Part shown: positions 8,923-16,732 of the stretch, one piece after another
How the letters are laid out: every line of letters begins with the position of its first letter
How positions within the stretch are numbered: position 1 is the first letter of the stretch
Assembly (NCBI RefSeq): GCF_003351345.1
Contig: NZ_QQTO01000034.1
Location: 1 to 64,000 of the forward strand
Length of the DNA stretch: 64,000 nucleotides
Direction: 5' to 3'
Origin: Allobosea caraganae
GTDB lineage: Bacteria > Pseudomonadota > Alphaproteobacteria > Rhizobiales > Beijerinckiaceae
Program-made: the position numbers and the translations under genes
Notes under the pieces: model-generated
The model's database searches: none
Told to the model about the DNA's origin: nothing
Seen by the model: the letters and a program-made list of their open reading frames with translations, nothing else

Positions 8923-8983
8923 CTCAAATCCTCCCCTGGCGTGAGGGCGCTCTCGCGGCGCCCTTCGAAGTCATTTTTGTGAA

Positions 8984-9001
8984 ATGCATTCTGGTATGGA
9001 A
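8984..9001. promoter_or_regulatory. Candidate GntR operator before the sugar importer operon
   Basis: The motif ATGCATTCTGGTATGGAA is found again, with one mismatch and on the opposite strand, at 10019-10036 before the dehydratase. Both copies read in the same direction relative to the gene they precede, at a similar distance (61 and 52 bp). The divergent GntR gene between them is the obvious candidate binder. Confidence 0.6.
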
Positions 9002-9060
9002 GTTCGCACGCGAGATTTGAGGCTGTCAAGGGGTGGGAAGTGGCGCGCGAAGCACAGATC

Positions 9061-9179
9061 AGCCCTCATCCTGAGGAGCAGGCGAAGCCTGCGTCTCGAA
9101 GGATGCTCCAGAGGGCGCTGTCACCGCGAGCTGGATCATCCTTCGAGACGCCGCTTCGCGGCTCCTCAGGATGAGGGCT
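9061..9179. repeat. Palindromic repeat, family B, long copy
   Basis: The outer arms AGCCCTCATCCTGAGGAG and CTCCTCAGGATGAGGGCT are perfect inverted repeats. An inner pair (GTCTCGAAGGAT and ATCCTTCGAGAC) is also complementary. A 50-bp copy with the same outer arms occurs at 61077-61126. It lies between two minus-strand genes and may act as a transcript end for the GntR gene. Confidence 0.85.
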
Positions 9180-9203
9180 GCGGTGAGATGCAGCGTGGCG
9201 CGC

Positions 9204-9935
9204 TTACTTCAGCGCGGCGACGATCTCGGCGCTGGCGCGCGTCCGGTGCGTCTCGGCGGCGCTGCGCGCTTCCGCGCCGGCGCCGGCCCGCAGCGCCGCG
9301 AGAATGCGGCGATGCTCGATCACGGAATCCGGCAGCGACGGCCGGTAGCGCAGCGTCGCCTCGCGGGCGCGCTGGGCCTGGTCGGTCATGGTCGACGCCA
9401 TCTTGGCCAGCCGGGCATTGCCGCATTCGCCGACGAGCAGGCGGTGGAACTGGTCGTCCGCCTTGGCCCAGCCGCGCAGGTCGCCCGTGACGAAGCAGCG
9501 CTCCATCTGGTCGGTGGCCGCCGCCATCGAGTCGATCACCGCCTCCGTAGCGCGCGGATCATCCGTCCGGTCGGCCAGCAGCAGCGCCGCCATCCCCTCC
9601 AACGCGATCAGGAGCTGGTAGGTCTCCAGCATGTCGGCGGCGGAGAGCGGCAGCACCTGCACGCCGCGGCGCGGCAGCACTCGCAGTAAGCCTTCTTGCT
9701 GCAGCCGGATGATCGCCTCGTGCACCGGTGTCCGGCTCATGTTGAGCTGCTCTGCGATGCGCTGCTCGACCGCCTGGTAGCCAGGCGGCAGCACGCCTTC
9801 GAGGATGCTCGCCTTCAGCGCGCGATAGGCCTCCTCGACCAGCGACTCCTTCGGCGCGGCGTCGGTCTCGGTCCATTCCTCCGGCCTGATCACGCCTGGG
9901 CGCGGCCGGGGCAGGGAGGAATTCGAATGAGGCAT
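9204..9935 (-). CDS. GntR family transcriptional regulator, FCD subfamily
   Basis: This is a DNA-binding repressor or activator of about 243 residues. The N-terminal winged helix is seen in VEEAYRALKASILEGVLPPG and MSRTPVHEAIIRLQQEGLL. The C-terminal FCD effector domain has metal- or ligand-type residues in DDQFHRLLV and EHRRILAAL. The start is uncertain between ATG at 9933-9935 and ATG at 9948-9950. Neither has a strong ribosome site; frames running further upstream are antisense to the dehydratase. It probably controls the flanking sugar operon and dehydratase through the shared 18-bp motif. Confidence 0.88.
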   Translation of the reverse strand: MPHSNSSLPRPRPGVIRPEEWTETDAAPKESLVEEAYRALKASILEGVLPPGYQAVEQRIAEQLNMSRTPVHEAIIRLQQEGLLRVLPRRGVQVLPLSAADMLETYQLLIALEGMAALLLADRTDDPRATEAVIDSMAAATDQMERCFVTGDLRGWAKADDQFHRLLVGECGNARLAKMASTMTDQAQRAREATLRYRPSLPDSVIEHRRILAALRAGAGAEARSAAETHRTRASAEIVAALK

Positions 9936-10007
9936 GGTCGTCGCTCGCATGCATGCTACGCGGGATCGGTTCGGCGCCGCCGCAGCCTGGGGCTTGACGC
10001 GCATAGC

Positions 10008-10041
10008 TGCATGCGTCTTTCCATACCAGAGTGCATGCGTC
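10008..10041. promoter_or_regulatory. Dehydratase/GntR divergent control region with operator motif
   Basis: The 18-bp motif shared with 8984-9001 lies at 10019-10036 as TTCCATACCAGAGTGCAT. It is flanked by a direct repeat of TGCATGCGTC (10008-10017 and 10032-10041). The region separates the GntR gene from the dehydratase, so one site could control both. Confidence 0.55.
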
Positions 10042-10088
10042 GCCTCAAGGCTGACGCAGCATAAGCCGCGACCGGGGGAAACGCGACC

Positions 10089-11234
10089 ATGAAGATCAAG
10101 GAAATCCACGGCTACGAGCTGTCCTTCACCCTGCCGGAGCCGATCGGCAACAGCCTGGGCTATTTCGACCGGCGCAGTGCGCTCGTGGTCCAGGTCGTGA
10201 CCGACACAGGCCATTCCGGCTGGGGCGAGACCTCGGCGCCGCAGAAGCCGGCCGCCGCTTTCATCAGGTCGCAGTTCGCCCCGCTCCTGCTTGGCCAGCC
10301 GGCCGAGGCGATCGGCGTGCACTGGCGCAGGATGGTCCAGACCCTCGGCTACGACCGCCAGGGCACCGGCATGATGGCGCTCGCCGCGCTCGACATGGCG
10401 CTGCACGACGCCGTCGCCCGCGCGCAGGGGATTTCGCTCGCGGCCTTCCTCGGCGGCGCCTTGCGCGATCGCGTGCCGGCCTATGCCAGCGGCCCCTTCC
10501 TGAAGCCGAACGGCGACCCCCACCGCGATTTCCAGGTCGAGATCGACGCGCTGCTGCGCCGCGGCTTTCGGGCGATCAAGCCGCGCGCCGGCTACAGCCC
10601 GCGGGCGGATGGCGCGATGACGGCGGCGGTGCGCAGGCAGATCGGCCCGGAGATCGCACTCGCGGTCGACTTCAACCAGGGCTACGCCCGCTCGGCCGCG
10701 ATCGAATCGGCCAAGCGCATGGAGGAGGCTGAACTGCTCTGGCTCGAGGAGCCGATCGCGCCCGACGATGCCGCCGGCTACCAGGCGATCTCGCAGGCCG
10801 TGACCACGCCGATCTCCGGCGGCGAGTCCCTGACCAACCTCGCCGACTTCCGCAGCTTCTTCTCGGCCGGCGCGTTCTCGCTGGTCCAGCCGGACCTGAC
10901 GATCTGCGGCGGCTTCACCGGGATGCGCCGGGTCGCGGCGCTGGCCGAGGCCTTCAACATCCCGCTGACGCCGCACACCTTCGGCACCACCGTGAACTTC
11001 CACGCGTCGCTCCAGCTCGCCGCGACCTTGCCGGCGCATCGCGGCGGCGGGCCGCTGCCCTTCCCCTATGTCGAGTATGACTCGACCCATAACCCGCTGC
11101 TGAACCTCGGCGGCCCGCTGAAGCTCGACGCTGATGGCTGTGTCCCGCTGCCGGACAAGCCCGGCATCGGCATCGACCTGAACGCCGAGAGCTTCGCCCC
11201 TCATGTCAGGGAGCATTGGTGCGAAGCCGCTTGA
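10089..11234 (+). CDS. Mandelate racemase/muconate lactonizing enzyme family protein (acid-sugar dehydratase-like)
   Basis: This 381-residue enolase-superfamily enzyme abstracts the proton alpha to a carboxylate, usually to dehydrate an acid sugar. The capping domain fills residues 1-125. The barrel carries Lys164-x-Arg166 (IKPRAG), metal ligands Asp194 (VDFNQ), Glu220 or 221 (LEEP) and Glu246 (GGES), Asp269 (QPD) and His296 (TPH), which gives a complete mandelate-racemase-type active site. It is divergent from the GntR gene and close to the importer operon. Specific substrate unknown. Confidence 0.9.
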   Translation: MKIKEIHGYELSFTLPEPIGNSLGYFDRRSALVVQVVTDTGHSGWGETSAPQKPAAAFIRSQFAPLLLGQPAEAIGVHWRRMVQTLGYDRQGTGMMALAALDMALHDAVARAQGISLAAFLGGALRDRVPAYASGPFLKPNGDPHRDFQVEIDALLRRGFRAIKPRAGYSPRADGAMTAAVRRQIGPEIALAVDFNQGYARSAAIESAKRMEEAELLWLEEPIAPDDAAGYQAISQAVTTPISGGESLTNLADFRSFFSAGAFSLVQPDLTICGGFTGMRRVAALAEAFNIPLTPHTFGTTVNFHASLQLAATLPAHRGGGPLPFPYVEYDSTHNPLLNLGGPLKLDADGCVPLPDKPGIGIDLNAESFAPHVREHWCEAA

Positions 11235-11347
11235 GGACACCGGGCGTCTTCTCAAGGTAGAACGGCCGCTCTCGCCACCGAACCAGCCGCGAAAAGCCCG
11301 ACTGGTATATGCTGCGGCCATCGCTCCCGCATGGAAGGTGCCGTGAC

Positions 11348-12223
11348 TTGAACCACCGCCAGCTCGAGACCTTTGCCGCGGTGATGAAGTCGGGGACGGT
11401 GTCGCGCGCCGCCGAGCTGCTCGGCATCACCCAGCCGGCGGTGAGTCGCACCGTCGCGGAGCTGGAGCGCTCGATCGGCTTCCTGCTCTTCGACCGGGTG
11501 CGCAACCGCATCATCCCGACGCCCGAGGCCAGGCTGTTCTACGCGCAGGTCGAGGCCTCCTTCCGCGGCATGGACACGCTGCGGGCCGCTGCCGCGCGCA
11601 TCCGCGACCACGGCTCGGGCCAGCTGCGCGTCGGCTCGCTCTCGGCGCTCGGCTCCTCGCTCGTGCCCAAGGCCGTCAGGCGCTTCCGCGAGGGCCATCC
11701 CGATATCGGCGTCACGCTGATGGTGCTGCCCTCGCGCGACGTGCGCGACGGCGTCGCCTCCGGTGAGTTCGATGTCGGGCTCGCCGCCGACGAGATCGAC
11801 GTCAGCGGCGTGCTGCACCAGCCCTTCGTCTCGCCGCGCGTGCTCTGCGCCCTGCCGCTCGGCCATCCGCTGGCCGATAACGCGGTCATCACCCCCTACG
11901 ACCTGCATGAGCTGCCCTTCATCGCCTATGTCCCGGAGGACCGCGCCCGCCAGCGGCTCGACCTCATCTTCGCGGAGGCCGACGTCGCGCCGCGCATCGT
12001 GGTCGAGACGATCTATGCCGCGACGGTCTGCGCCCTGGTGGCCGAGGGCGTCGGCGTCGGCCTCGTCAGCCCCTACGCGGTTGCCGGCGCCGATCCGACC
12101 CGCATCGTGCTCAAGCCGTTCGAGCCGGCCGTGCACAGCAAGAGCCTGCTGATCCTGCCGCTCGACCGGCCGAAATCCCAGCTCGTGCGCGATTTCATCG
12201 ATTGCCTGCTCGCCTCGCGCTGA
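11348..12223 (+). CDS. LysR family transcriptional regulator
   Basis: This is a one-component regulator of about 291 residues, with the winged HTH at residues 1-60 (FAAVMKSGTVSRAAELLGI, TQPAVSRTVAELE) and a periplasmic-binding-like effector domain after it. I prefer the TTG at 11348, because the protein then begins MNHRQLETF as in relatives and GGAAGG precedes it. An in-frame ATG at 11309 would add 13 residues. It is followed by the beta-lyase gene in the same direction, its most likely target. Confidence 0.88.
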   Translation: MNHRQLETFAAVMKSGTVSRAAELLGITQPAVSRTVAELERSIGFLLFDRVRNRIIPTPEARLFYAQVEASFRGMDTLRAAAARIRDHGSGQLRVGSLSALGSSLVPKAVRRFREGHPDIGVTLMVLPSRDVRDGVASGEFDVGLAADEIDVSGVLHQPFVSPRVLCALPLGHPLADNAVITPYDLHELPFIAYVPEDRARQRLDLIFAEADVAPRIVVETIYAATVCALVAEGVGVGLVSPYAVAGADPTRIVLKPFEPAVHSKSLLILPLDRPKSQLVRDFIDCLLASR

Positions 12224-12251
12224 AGGTAACGTCAGCGAGCAGCCGCCCAGC

Positions 12252-12276
12252 CATAAGGCTGCGGCATCGTCTTATG
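12252..12276. promoter_or_regulatory. Inverted repeat upstream of the beta-lyase gene
   Basis: CATAAG and CTTATG are separated by 13 bp, 62 bp before the ATG of the beta-lyase gene. The site is directly downstream of a LysR gene and the spacing is LysR-like, but the arms are short and chance is possible. Confidence 0.3.
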
Positions 12277-12338
12277 CCTTGCGCCTGATTGTCCGGGTTT
12301 CGGAATGGCTTACGCCTGTCCCATCAAAGGGACCCGCC

Positions 12339-13523
12339 ATGCACGACCTGACCCGCTGCGTCCACCACCCGGCCGTCGACACCGAGGGCTATGCCAGCCT
12401 CGCGGTCGCGACCCATCGCGCCTCGACCATCGTCTATCCCGATGCCGAGAGCTTCTCGCAGCGCAAGCATCGCGGTTTCGACGGCTATACCTACGGGCTG
12501 CACGGCACCCCGACGACGCGCACGCTCGAAGCCCAGCTCAGCGAGCTGCATGGCGGCGTCCGCACCGTGCTGGTGCCGTCGGGCCAGGCTGCCGTCACCG
12601 TGGTGATGCTGTCCTTCCTGCTGCCCGGCGACAAGGTCCTGATCCCCGACCATGTCTACCCGCCGGTGCGCAGCTTTTGCGAGGAGTACCTCAAGCCGCG
12701 CGGCATCGATTACGGCGTCTACGACCCGCTGATCGGCGCCGGCATCGCCGAGCTCATCGACGAGCGCACCAGGCTGGTCTGGATCGAGTCGCCCGGCTCG
12801 GGCACGATGGAGGTCCAGGACGTGCCGGCCATCGCAGGGGCCGCCAAGGCCAAGGGCGCGCTGGTCGGCTGCGACAACACCTGGGCGACGCCGCTACTGT
12901 TCAAGCCGCTGGCGCACGGCGCCGATTTCGCCTGCGAGGCGCTGACCAAATATGTCGGCGGCCATTCCGACCTGCTGCTCGGCTCGATCACGGTCGCCGA
13001 CATCGCGCTGCGCCAGACGATGAAGGAGACGCTGCGCGGGCTCGGCGTCGGCGTCTCGCCGGACGAATGCGCTCTGGCGCTGCGCGGCATCGAGACCATG
13101 GGCATCCGCGTCGCCCATATGGGCCGCGTCTCCGAGGATTTCGCCAGGCGGCTGGCCCGCTCGCCGGCGATTGATCACGTTCTGCACCCGGCGCTGCCCT
13201 CCTGCCCCGGTCACGAGTTCTGGGCGCGCGACATCAAGCGCTCGTCCGGCGTGTTCAGCATCGTGCTGAAACCGGGCGCCGAGGCCAATCTCGACGCCGC
13301 GCTGACGGCGCTGAAAATCTTCGCCATCGGCGCCTCCTGGGGCGGCACCCGCAGCCTGATCGCGCCGATGGCGGTGAAGGCCGATCGCACGGTCAAGCCC
13401 TGGACCCATGAGGGCACGGTCCTGCGCATCAGCATCGGCCTGGAAGACCCCGACGATCTCTGGGCCGATCTCGACGCGCTGCTCTTCGCGCTTGAAAGCA
13501 AGCCGACCGCCAAGGTCGCCTAG
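12339..13523 (+). CDS. metC: Cystathionine beta-lyase-like PLP enzyme
   Basis: This 394-residue Cys/Met-metabolism PLP enzyme would cleave the C-S bond of cystathionine or a related amino acid. The PLP-binding Lys204 lies in ALTKYVGGHSDLLLGS, the pyridine-contacting Asp in GCDNTWATP (179), and SGQAA near 81 binds the phosphate. The ATG at 12339 follows AAAGGGA; a longer frame begins at 12279 but lacks a family-like start. It stands between a LysR gene and an amino-acid-binding protein, which suggests use of an imported sulfur amino acid. Cystathionine specificity is not proven. Confidence 0.85.
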   Translation: MHDLTRCVHHPAVDTEGYASLAVATHRASTIVYPDAESFSQRKHRGFDGYTYGLHGTPTTRTLEAQLSELHGGVRTVLVPSGQAAVTVVMLSFLLPGDKVLIPDHVYPPVRSFCEEYLKPRGIDYGVYDPLIGAGIAELIDERTRLVWIESPGSGTMEVQDVPAIAGAAKAKGALVGCDNTWATPLLFKPLAHGADFACEALTKYVGGHSDLLLGSITVADIALRQTMKETLRGLGVGVSPDECALALRGIETMGIRVAHMGRVSEDFARRLARSPAIDHVLHPALPSCPGHEFWARDIKRSSGVFSIVLKPGAEANLDAALTALKIFAIGASWGGTRSLIAPMAVKADRTVKPWTHEGTVLRISIGLEDPDDLWADLDALLFALESKPTAKVA

Positions 13524-13611
13524 TCGCAACAGGAGAGGATTCGGTCGGCGTGGCGGCTCGGGCCGCCGCGCGCGGGAGACGTGTGCCTAAATCAAAAACA
13601 GGGGAATGACG

Positions 13612-14634
13612 ATGAAACGCAATCCGCTTCGCTTGGCCGCCGGTGCGCTGTTCTGCGGCGCGCTTGCAAGCCCGGCCTTCGCCGCCGATACGCTCAAGAC
13701 GATCCGCGATCGCGGCAAGGTCATCTGCGGCACCAGCCCCGGCGTTGCCGGCTTCTCCACGCAGGATGCGAACGGCCGCTGGCAGGGCTTCGATATCGAC
13801 ATCTGCCGGGCGCTCGCAGCGGTGGTCTTCAACGATTCCGAGAAGGCCGCCTTCGTCCCGCTGACGTCGAAGGATCGCCTCATCGCGCTCCAGGCCGGCG
13901 AGATCGACGTGCTGCCGCGCACCACGACCTGGACTCTGGCGCGCAATGCCGGCCAGGGCGTCACCTTCACCGCGGTGAACTACTATGACGGCCAGGGCTT
14001 CATGGTGCCGAAGAAGCTGAACGTCACCGCGGCGTGGCAGCTCGGCGGCGCTTCGATCTGCGTGGCGCAGGGCACGACGAGCGAGCTCAACCTGGCCGAT
14101 TATTTCCGCAAGCTGAACCTGAAATACGAGCCGGCCGCCTTCGGCACCTCGGAGGAGGCGCTGAAGGCCTACGAGGCCGGGCGCTGCGACGCCTACACGA
14201 CCGACGTCTCGGCACTCTCGGCCAACCTGCTCAAGTTCCGCGCGCCGGAAGAGCACATGGTCCTGCCAGAGGTGATCTCGAAGGAGCCGCTTGGCCCCTG
14301 GGTCCGAACCGGGGACGAGACCTGGTTCAATCTGGTGCGCTGGACGCTCTTCGCGCTGATCAACGCCGAGGAACTCGGGATCACCAAGGCCAATATCGGG
14401 GAGATGGCGAAATCGGCCAACCCGGAAGTGAAGCGCTTCCTCGGCCAGGACGGCAAGTTCGGCGAGGCGCTCGGCGTCAGCAATGATTGGGTCGTGCGGG
14501 TGATCTCCGCCGTCGGCAATTACGGCGAGAGCTTCGACAGCCATCTCGGCATGAAGTCGCGCATGCACCTGCAACGCGGCCCGAACGAGCTCTGGACCAA
14601 GGGCGGCCTGCAATACAGCCCGCCTTTCCGGTAA
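13612..14634 (+). CDS. Amino acid ABC transporter substrate-binding protein, AapJ/BztA type
   Basis: This 340-residue periplasmic protein has a Sec signal (KRNPLRLAAGALFCGALASPAFAA, cleavage after about residue 23). The body, beginning DTLKTIRDRGKVICGTSPG, resembles general L-amino-acid binding proteins, including QGFDIDICRALAAVVF and DVLPRTTTWTLAR. ATG at 13612 is preferred over ATG at 13606, because AGGGG lies 7 bp before the former and only 1 bp before the latter. No permease or ATPase gene is adjacent, so it must use a transporter encoded elsewhere. A strong terminator follows. Confidence 0.9.
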   Translation: MKRNPLRLAAGALFCGALASPAFAADTLKTIRDRGKVICGTSPGVAGFSTQDANGRWQGFDIDICRALAAVVFNDSEKAAFVPLTSKDRLIALQAGEIDVLPRTTTWTLARNAGQGVTFTAVNYYDGQGFMVPKKLNVTAAWQLGGASICVAQGTTSELNLADYFRKLNLKYEPAAFGTSEEALKAYEAGRCDAYTTDVSALSANLLKFRAPEEHMVLPEVISKEPLGPWVRTGDETWFNLVRWTLFALINAEELGITKANIGEMAKSANPEVKRFLGQDGKFGEALGVSNDWVVRVISAVGNYGESFDSHLGMKSRMHLQRGPNELWTKGGLQYSPPFR

Positions 14635-14658
14635 GCGCCGCTCGTCAGGGCAGCGGCG

Positions 14659-14690
14659 GGAAGGGTGCCCGGGCGCCGCTTCCTATTTTT
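14659..14690 (+). terminator. Rho-independent terminator after the amino-acid-binding protein
   Basis: GGAAG and CTTCC close a GC-rich inner hairpin (GGTGCC/GGCGCC), directly followed by TATTTTT. It lies 25 bp after the stop codon. Confidence 0.75.
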
Positions 14691-14777
14691 CGGCATCACG
14701 TTCCAAGGCCGGGGCTTGCGAATGCAGGTCCCCTGACTATCTCCCGTTACGAAGGGGTCAATCGCGGAGGCATGATC

Positions 14778-14984
14778 ATGCACCACGAGAGACTGAAGCA
14801 GTTCCGTTGCCAGTCCGTCGAGAAGGCTCGCGCGGTCGGCATCCCCGCCTATTTCCTCGATGAGTTCGACGGTGTCCTGCGTGTCCTGCCCGATGGCAGG
14901 AAGGAGCGCATCGTCGTCACCGAGGGACGGCCGGTCATCTTGCCTCTGGGCACCATACCCCCTTGGCCCATGACCCTCCGCTGA
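14778..14984 (+). CDS. Small hypothetical protein (68 aa)
   Basis: This is a short frame with a good ribosome site (CGGAGG, 7 bp before ATG 14778; another ATG at 14772 is too close). The product is soluble, basic at the start (MHHERLKQF) and has a strand-rich middle (GVLRVLPDGRKERIVVTEG). Codon use resembles the surrounding genes. I do not recognise a family. It lies between a terminator and a convergent SDR gene, so it has its own transcript if real. Confidence 0.55.
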   Translation: MHHERLKQFRCQSVEKARAVGIPAYFLDEFDGVLRVLPDGRKERIVVTEGRPVILPLGTIPPWPMTLR

Positions 14985-14999
14985 CGCCGCTGTTCTCCC

Positions 15000-15761
15000 T
15001 CAGCGCGCCGTCCAGCCGCCATCGGCGGTGAGCGTCGTGCCGGTGCAGAAGGAGGATTCGTCGCTCGCCAGGAAGAGCATGGCGCGGGCGATCTCGATAG
15101 GTTGGCCGAGCCGCTCCATCGCCTGGCGCTGCTCCAGCCCGCGGCGCAGCCCGGCCGCATCCGGCGACCTGGCGAAGATCTCGGCGAAATAGGGCGATTC
15201 GATCGTTCCGGGCGCGACGCAGTTGATCCTGATCTTGGCCGCGACATGGTCGATCGCCATGGCCCGCGTCAGCGCCGCGACCGCGCCTTTCGAGGCGACA
15301 TAGGCCGCGCGGTCGGTGATGCCGATATTGGCGACGGCCGACGCCGTGTTGACGATGGCGCCGCCGCCCTGCCGCTCCATCACCGGAATCGCGTATTTGC
15401 AGCCGAAGAACACGCCCTTGACGTTTACCGCCATCAGCGCGTCCCAATCGGCCTCAGAGGTGTTGACCACCGTGCCGGCGAAGCCGAAGCCGGCATTGTT
15501 GACGAGGATGTCGAGCCGGCCGTGAGCGGCGACCGCCTTGCCGATCATCGCCTCGACCTCGGCCTCCTTGCTGACATCGACCTTATGCGCCGCCGCCTTG
15601 CCGCCCTGTGCGACGATCTCCGCGGCGACGCTCTCGGCAGCGGAAAGATTGCGATCCGCGACCATGACGACCGCACCCTCGCTGGCGAATAGTTTTGCCG
15701 CCTCGTGTCCGATGCCGGAGCCGGCCCCGGTGATGATCGCGATCCTGCCTGCCAGTCTCAT
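15000..15761 (-). CDS. SDR family oxidoreductase
   Basis: This is a classical 253-residue SDR with cofactor motif TGAGSGIG near residue 12, NNAGFGFAG near 90, catalytic Ser in NTASAVANI and Tyr/Lys in YVASK, and a C-terminal FCTGTTLTADGGWT loop. The ATG at 15759-15761 follows a GGGACGGA site; the longer upstream frame has no support. It is codirectional with the aspartate dehydrogenase-like gene but separated by a 141-bp inverted-repeat element. Substrate unknown. Confidence 0.9.
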   Translation of the reverse strand: MRLAGRIAIITGAGSGIGHEAAKLFASEGAVVMVADRNLSAAESVAAEIVAQGGKAAAHKVDVSKEAEVEAMIGKAVAAHGRLDILVNNAGFGFAGTVVNTSEADWDALMAVNVKGVFFGCKYAIPVMERQGGGAIVNTASAVANIGITDRAAYVASKGAVAALTRAMAIDHVAAKIRINCVAPGTIESPYFAEIFARSPDAAGLRRGLEQRQAMERLGQPIEIARAMLFLASDESSFCTGTTLTADGGWTAR

Positions 15762-15786
15762 TCGCTTCCGTCCCTTTTCGCCGCGC

Positions 15787-15927
15787 CGAGAGATCGTTTG
15801 AGAATTCGCCAGCGCGAGTTGGCTGGCGTGGTTGTCGAGAACCGGAGCGGACTTTTGTCCGTGAGCACCGGAAGCGCAGACAGCTGCGTCAGGCGGCCGC
15901 GATGGTAGAATTCTCAAGCGGTCTCTC
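15787..15927. repeat. 141-bp element with 20-bp terminal inverted repeats
   Basis: The ends are GAGAGATCGTTTGAGAATTC and the complement of GAGAGACCGCTTGAGAATTC, 18 of 20 matching. The interior contains further hairpins, for example CGGAC-TTTT-GTCCG and GCCAG/CTGGC. The right end overlaps the stop codon of the aspartate dehydrogenase-like gene. No reading frame of note lies inside. Confidence 0.75.
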
Positions 15928-16732
15928 ACAGCATCATGACCGGTGAAAAATACTGCTCGATCGCCGCCAGCAGCGAGCGGCTGACGATCCAGGAGGTCTT
16001 GGGATTGCTGGGCGACGGCGCATTGGTGATCTCGGTGCGCATCGTGCCGTATTCGCAATCGACCGTGATCGCATGGCTGTTGCCGCGCGCGGCGGGATCG
16101 CAGATCACCGCGACCTCGACCTTCTCGAAGCCCGGCCCGGCCAGCGCCAGCGCCGCCGCGACGTTGAGGTTGAGCGGATAGGTCGCCGCCGCCTCGCGGG
16201 CATTGCCGCGAAACAGCGTCACCGGCTCGGCCAGCGTGGCGGGATCATGGCCGCGCTTCACCAGCTCCTCGCGCCAGGCCGCCGGCGGCTTGTGCGATTC
16301 ATAGCGCAGAGCGAGCGATGTCGCATCGCGGACTGCGCGGACATAGTCGACGCCGCCGAGTGCGCCGGAGGGCAGCAGGATGCGCCCGCCAGACGCCTTC
16401 GCCGTCTTGACCAGCCCGGCGAAGAGCGCTTCGTCATGCAGCGCGCCGATCGAGGAGATCAGCACCGGCAGCCCGAGCGCGAGGCATTGCGGCACGCTCT
16501 TGCGTACGGCTTCGTGCCCGGCCGCCTCGACGACGATCTCCGGCCCGAAGGCCCGCAATTCCTCGCAATCGGCGAGCAGCGCGCAACCCTCCGGCACCCG
16601 CACCCGCGACTCGGATTCCGGCGGCAGCAACACGCCGAGCTCATAACCCGGCGCCGTCCGCGCCAGCAGCGCCGGCGCCAGGTCGCCTGCGATCGATCCG
16701 AAGCCGATCAGGGCAATGCGGCGCCGACTCAC
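15926..16732 (-). CDS. Aspartate dehydrogenase-like protein (NadX/DUF108)
   Basis: This 268-residue NAD(P)-dependent dehydrogenase has a Rossmann start (RRRIALIGFGSIAGDLAP), an EAAGHEAV motif, the central SSGALGGVDYVRA-like loop (LPSGALGGVDY) and the conserved NLNVAAALALAGPGF segment of L-aspartate dehydrogenases. The GTG at 16732 overlaps the hydrolase stop as GTGA, which I take as the start; another GTG lies at 16750. It forms an operon with the alpha/beta hydrolase and the NIPSNAP remnant. The true amino-acid substrate may not be aspartate. Confidence 0.85.
   Translation of the reverse strand: MSRRRIALIGFGSIAGDLAPALLARTAPGYELGVLLPPESESRVRVPEGCALLADCEELRAFGPEIVVEAAGHEAVRKSVPQCLALGLPVLISSIGALHDEALFAGLVKTAKASGGRILLPSGALGGVDYVRAVRDATSLALRYESHKPPAAWREELVKRGHDPATLAEPVTLFRGNAREAAATYPLNLNVAAALALAGPGFEKVEVAVICDPAARGNSHAITVDCEYGTMRTEITNAPSPSNPKTSWIVSRSLLAAIEQYFSPVMML

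Noticed and set aside
9951..11321. Upstream extension of the GntR frame on the minus strand to over 700 codons
   Set aside because: The extension is antisense to the dehydratase gene and has no domain; the regulator itself starts near 9935 or 9950.
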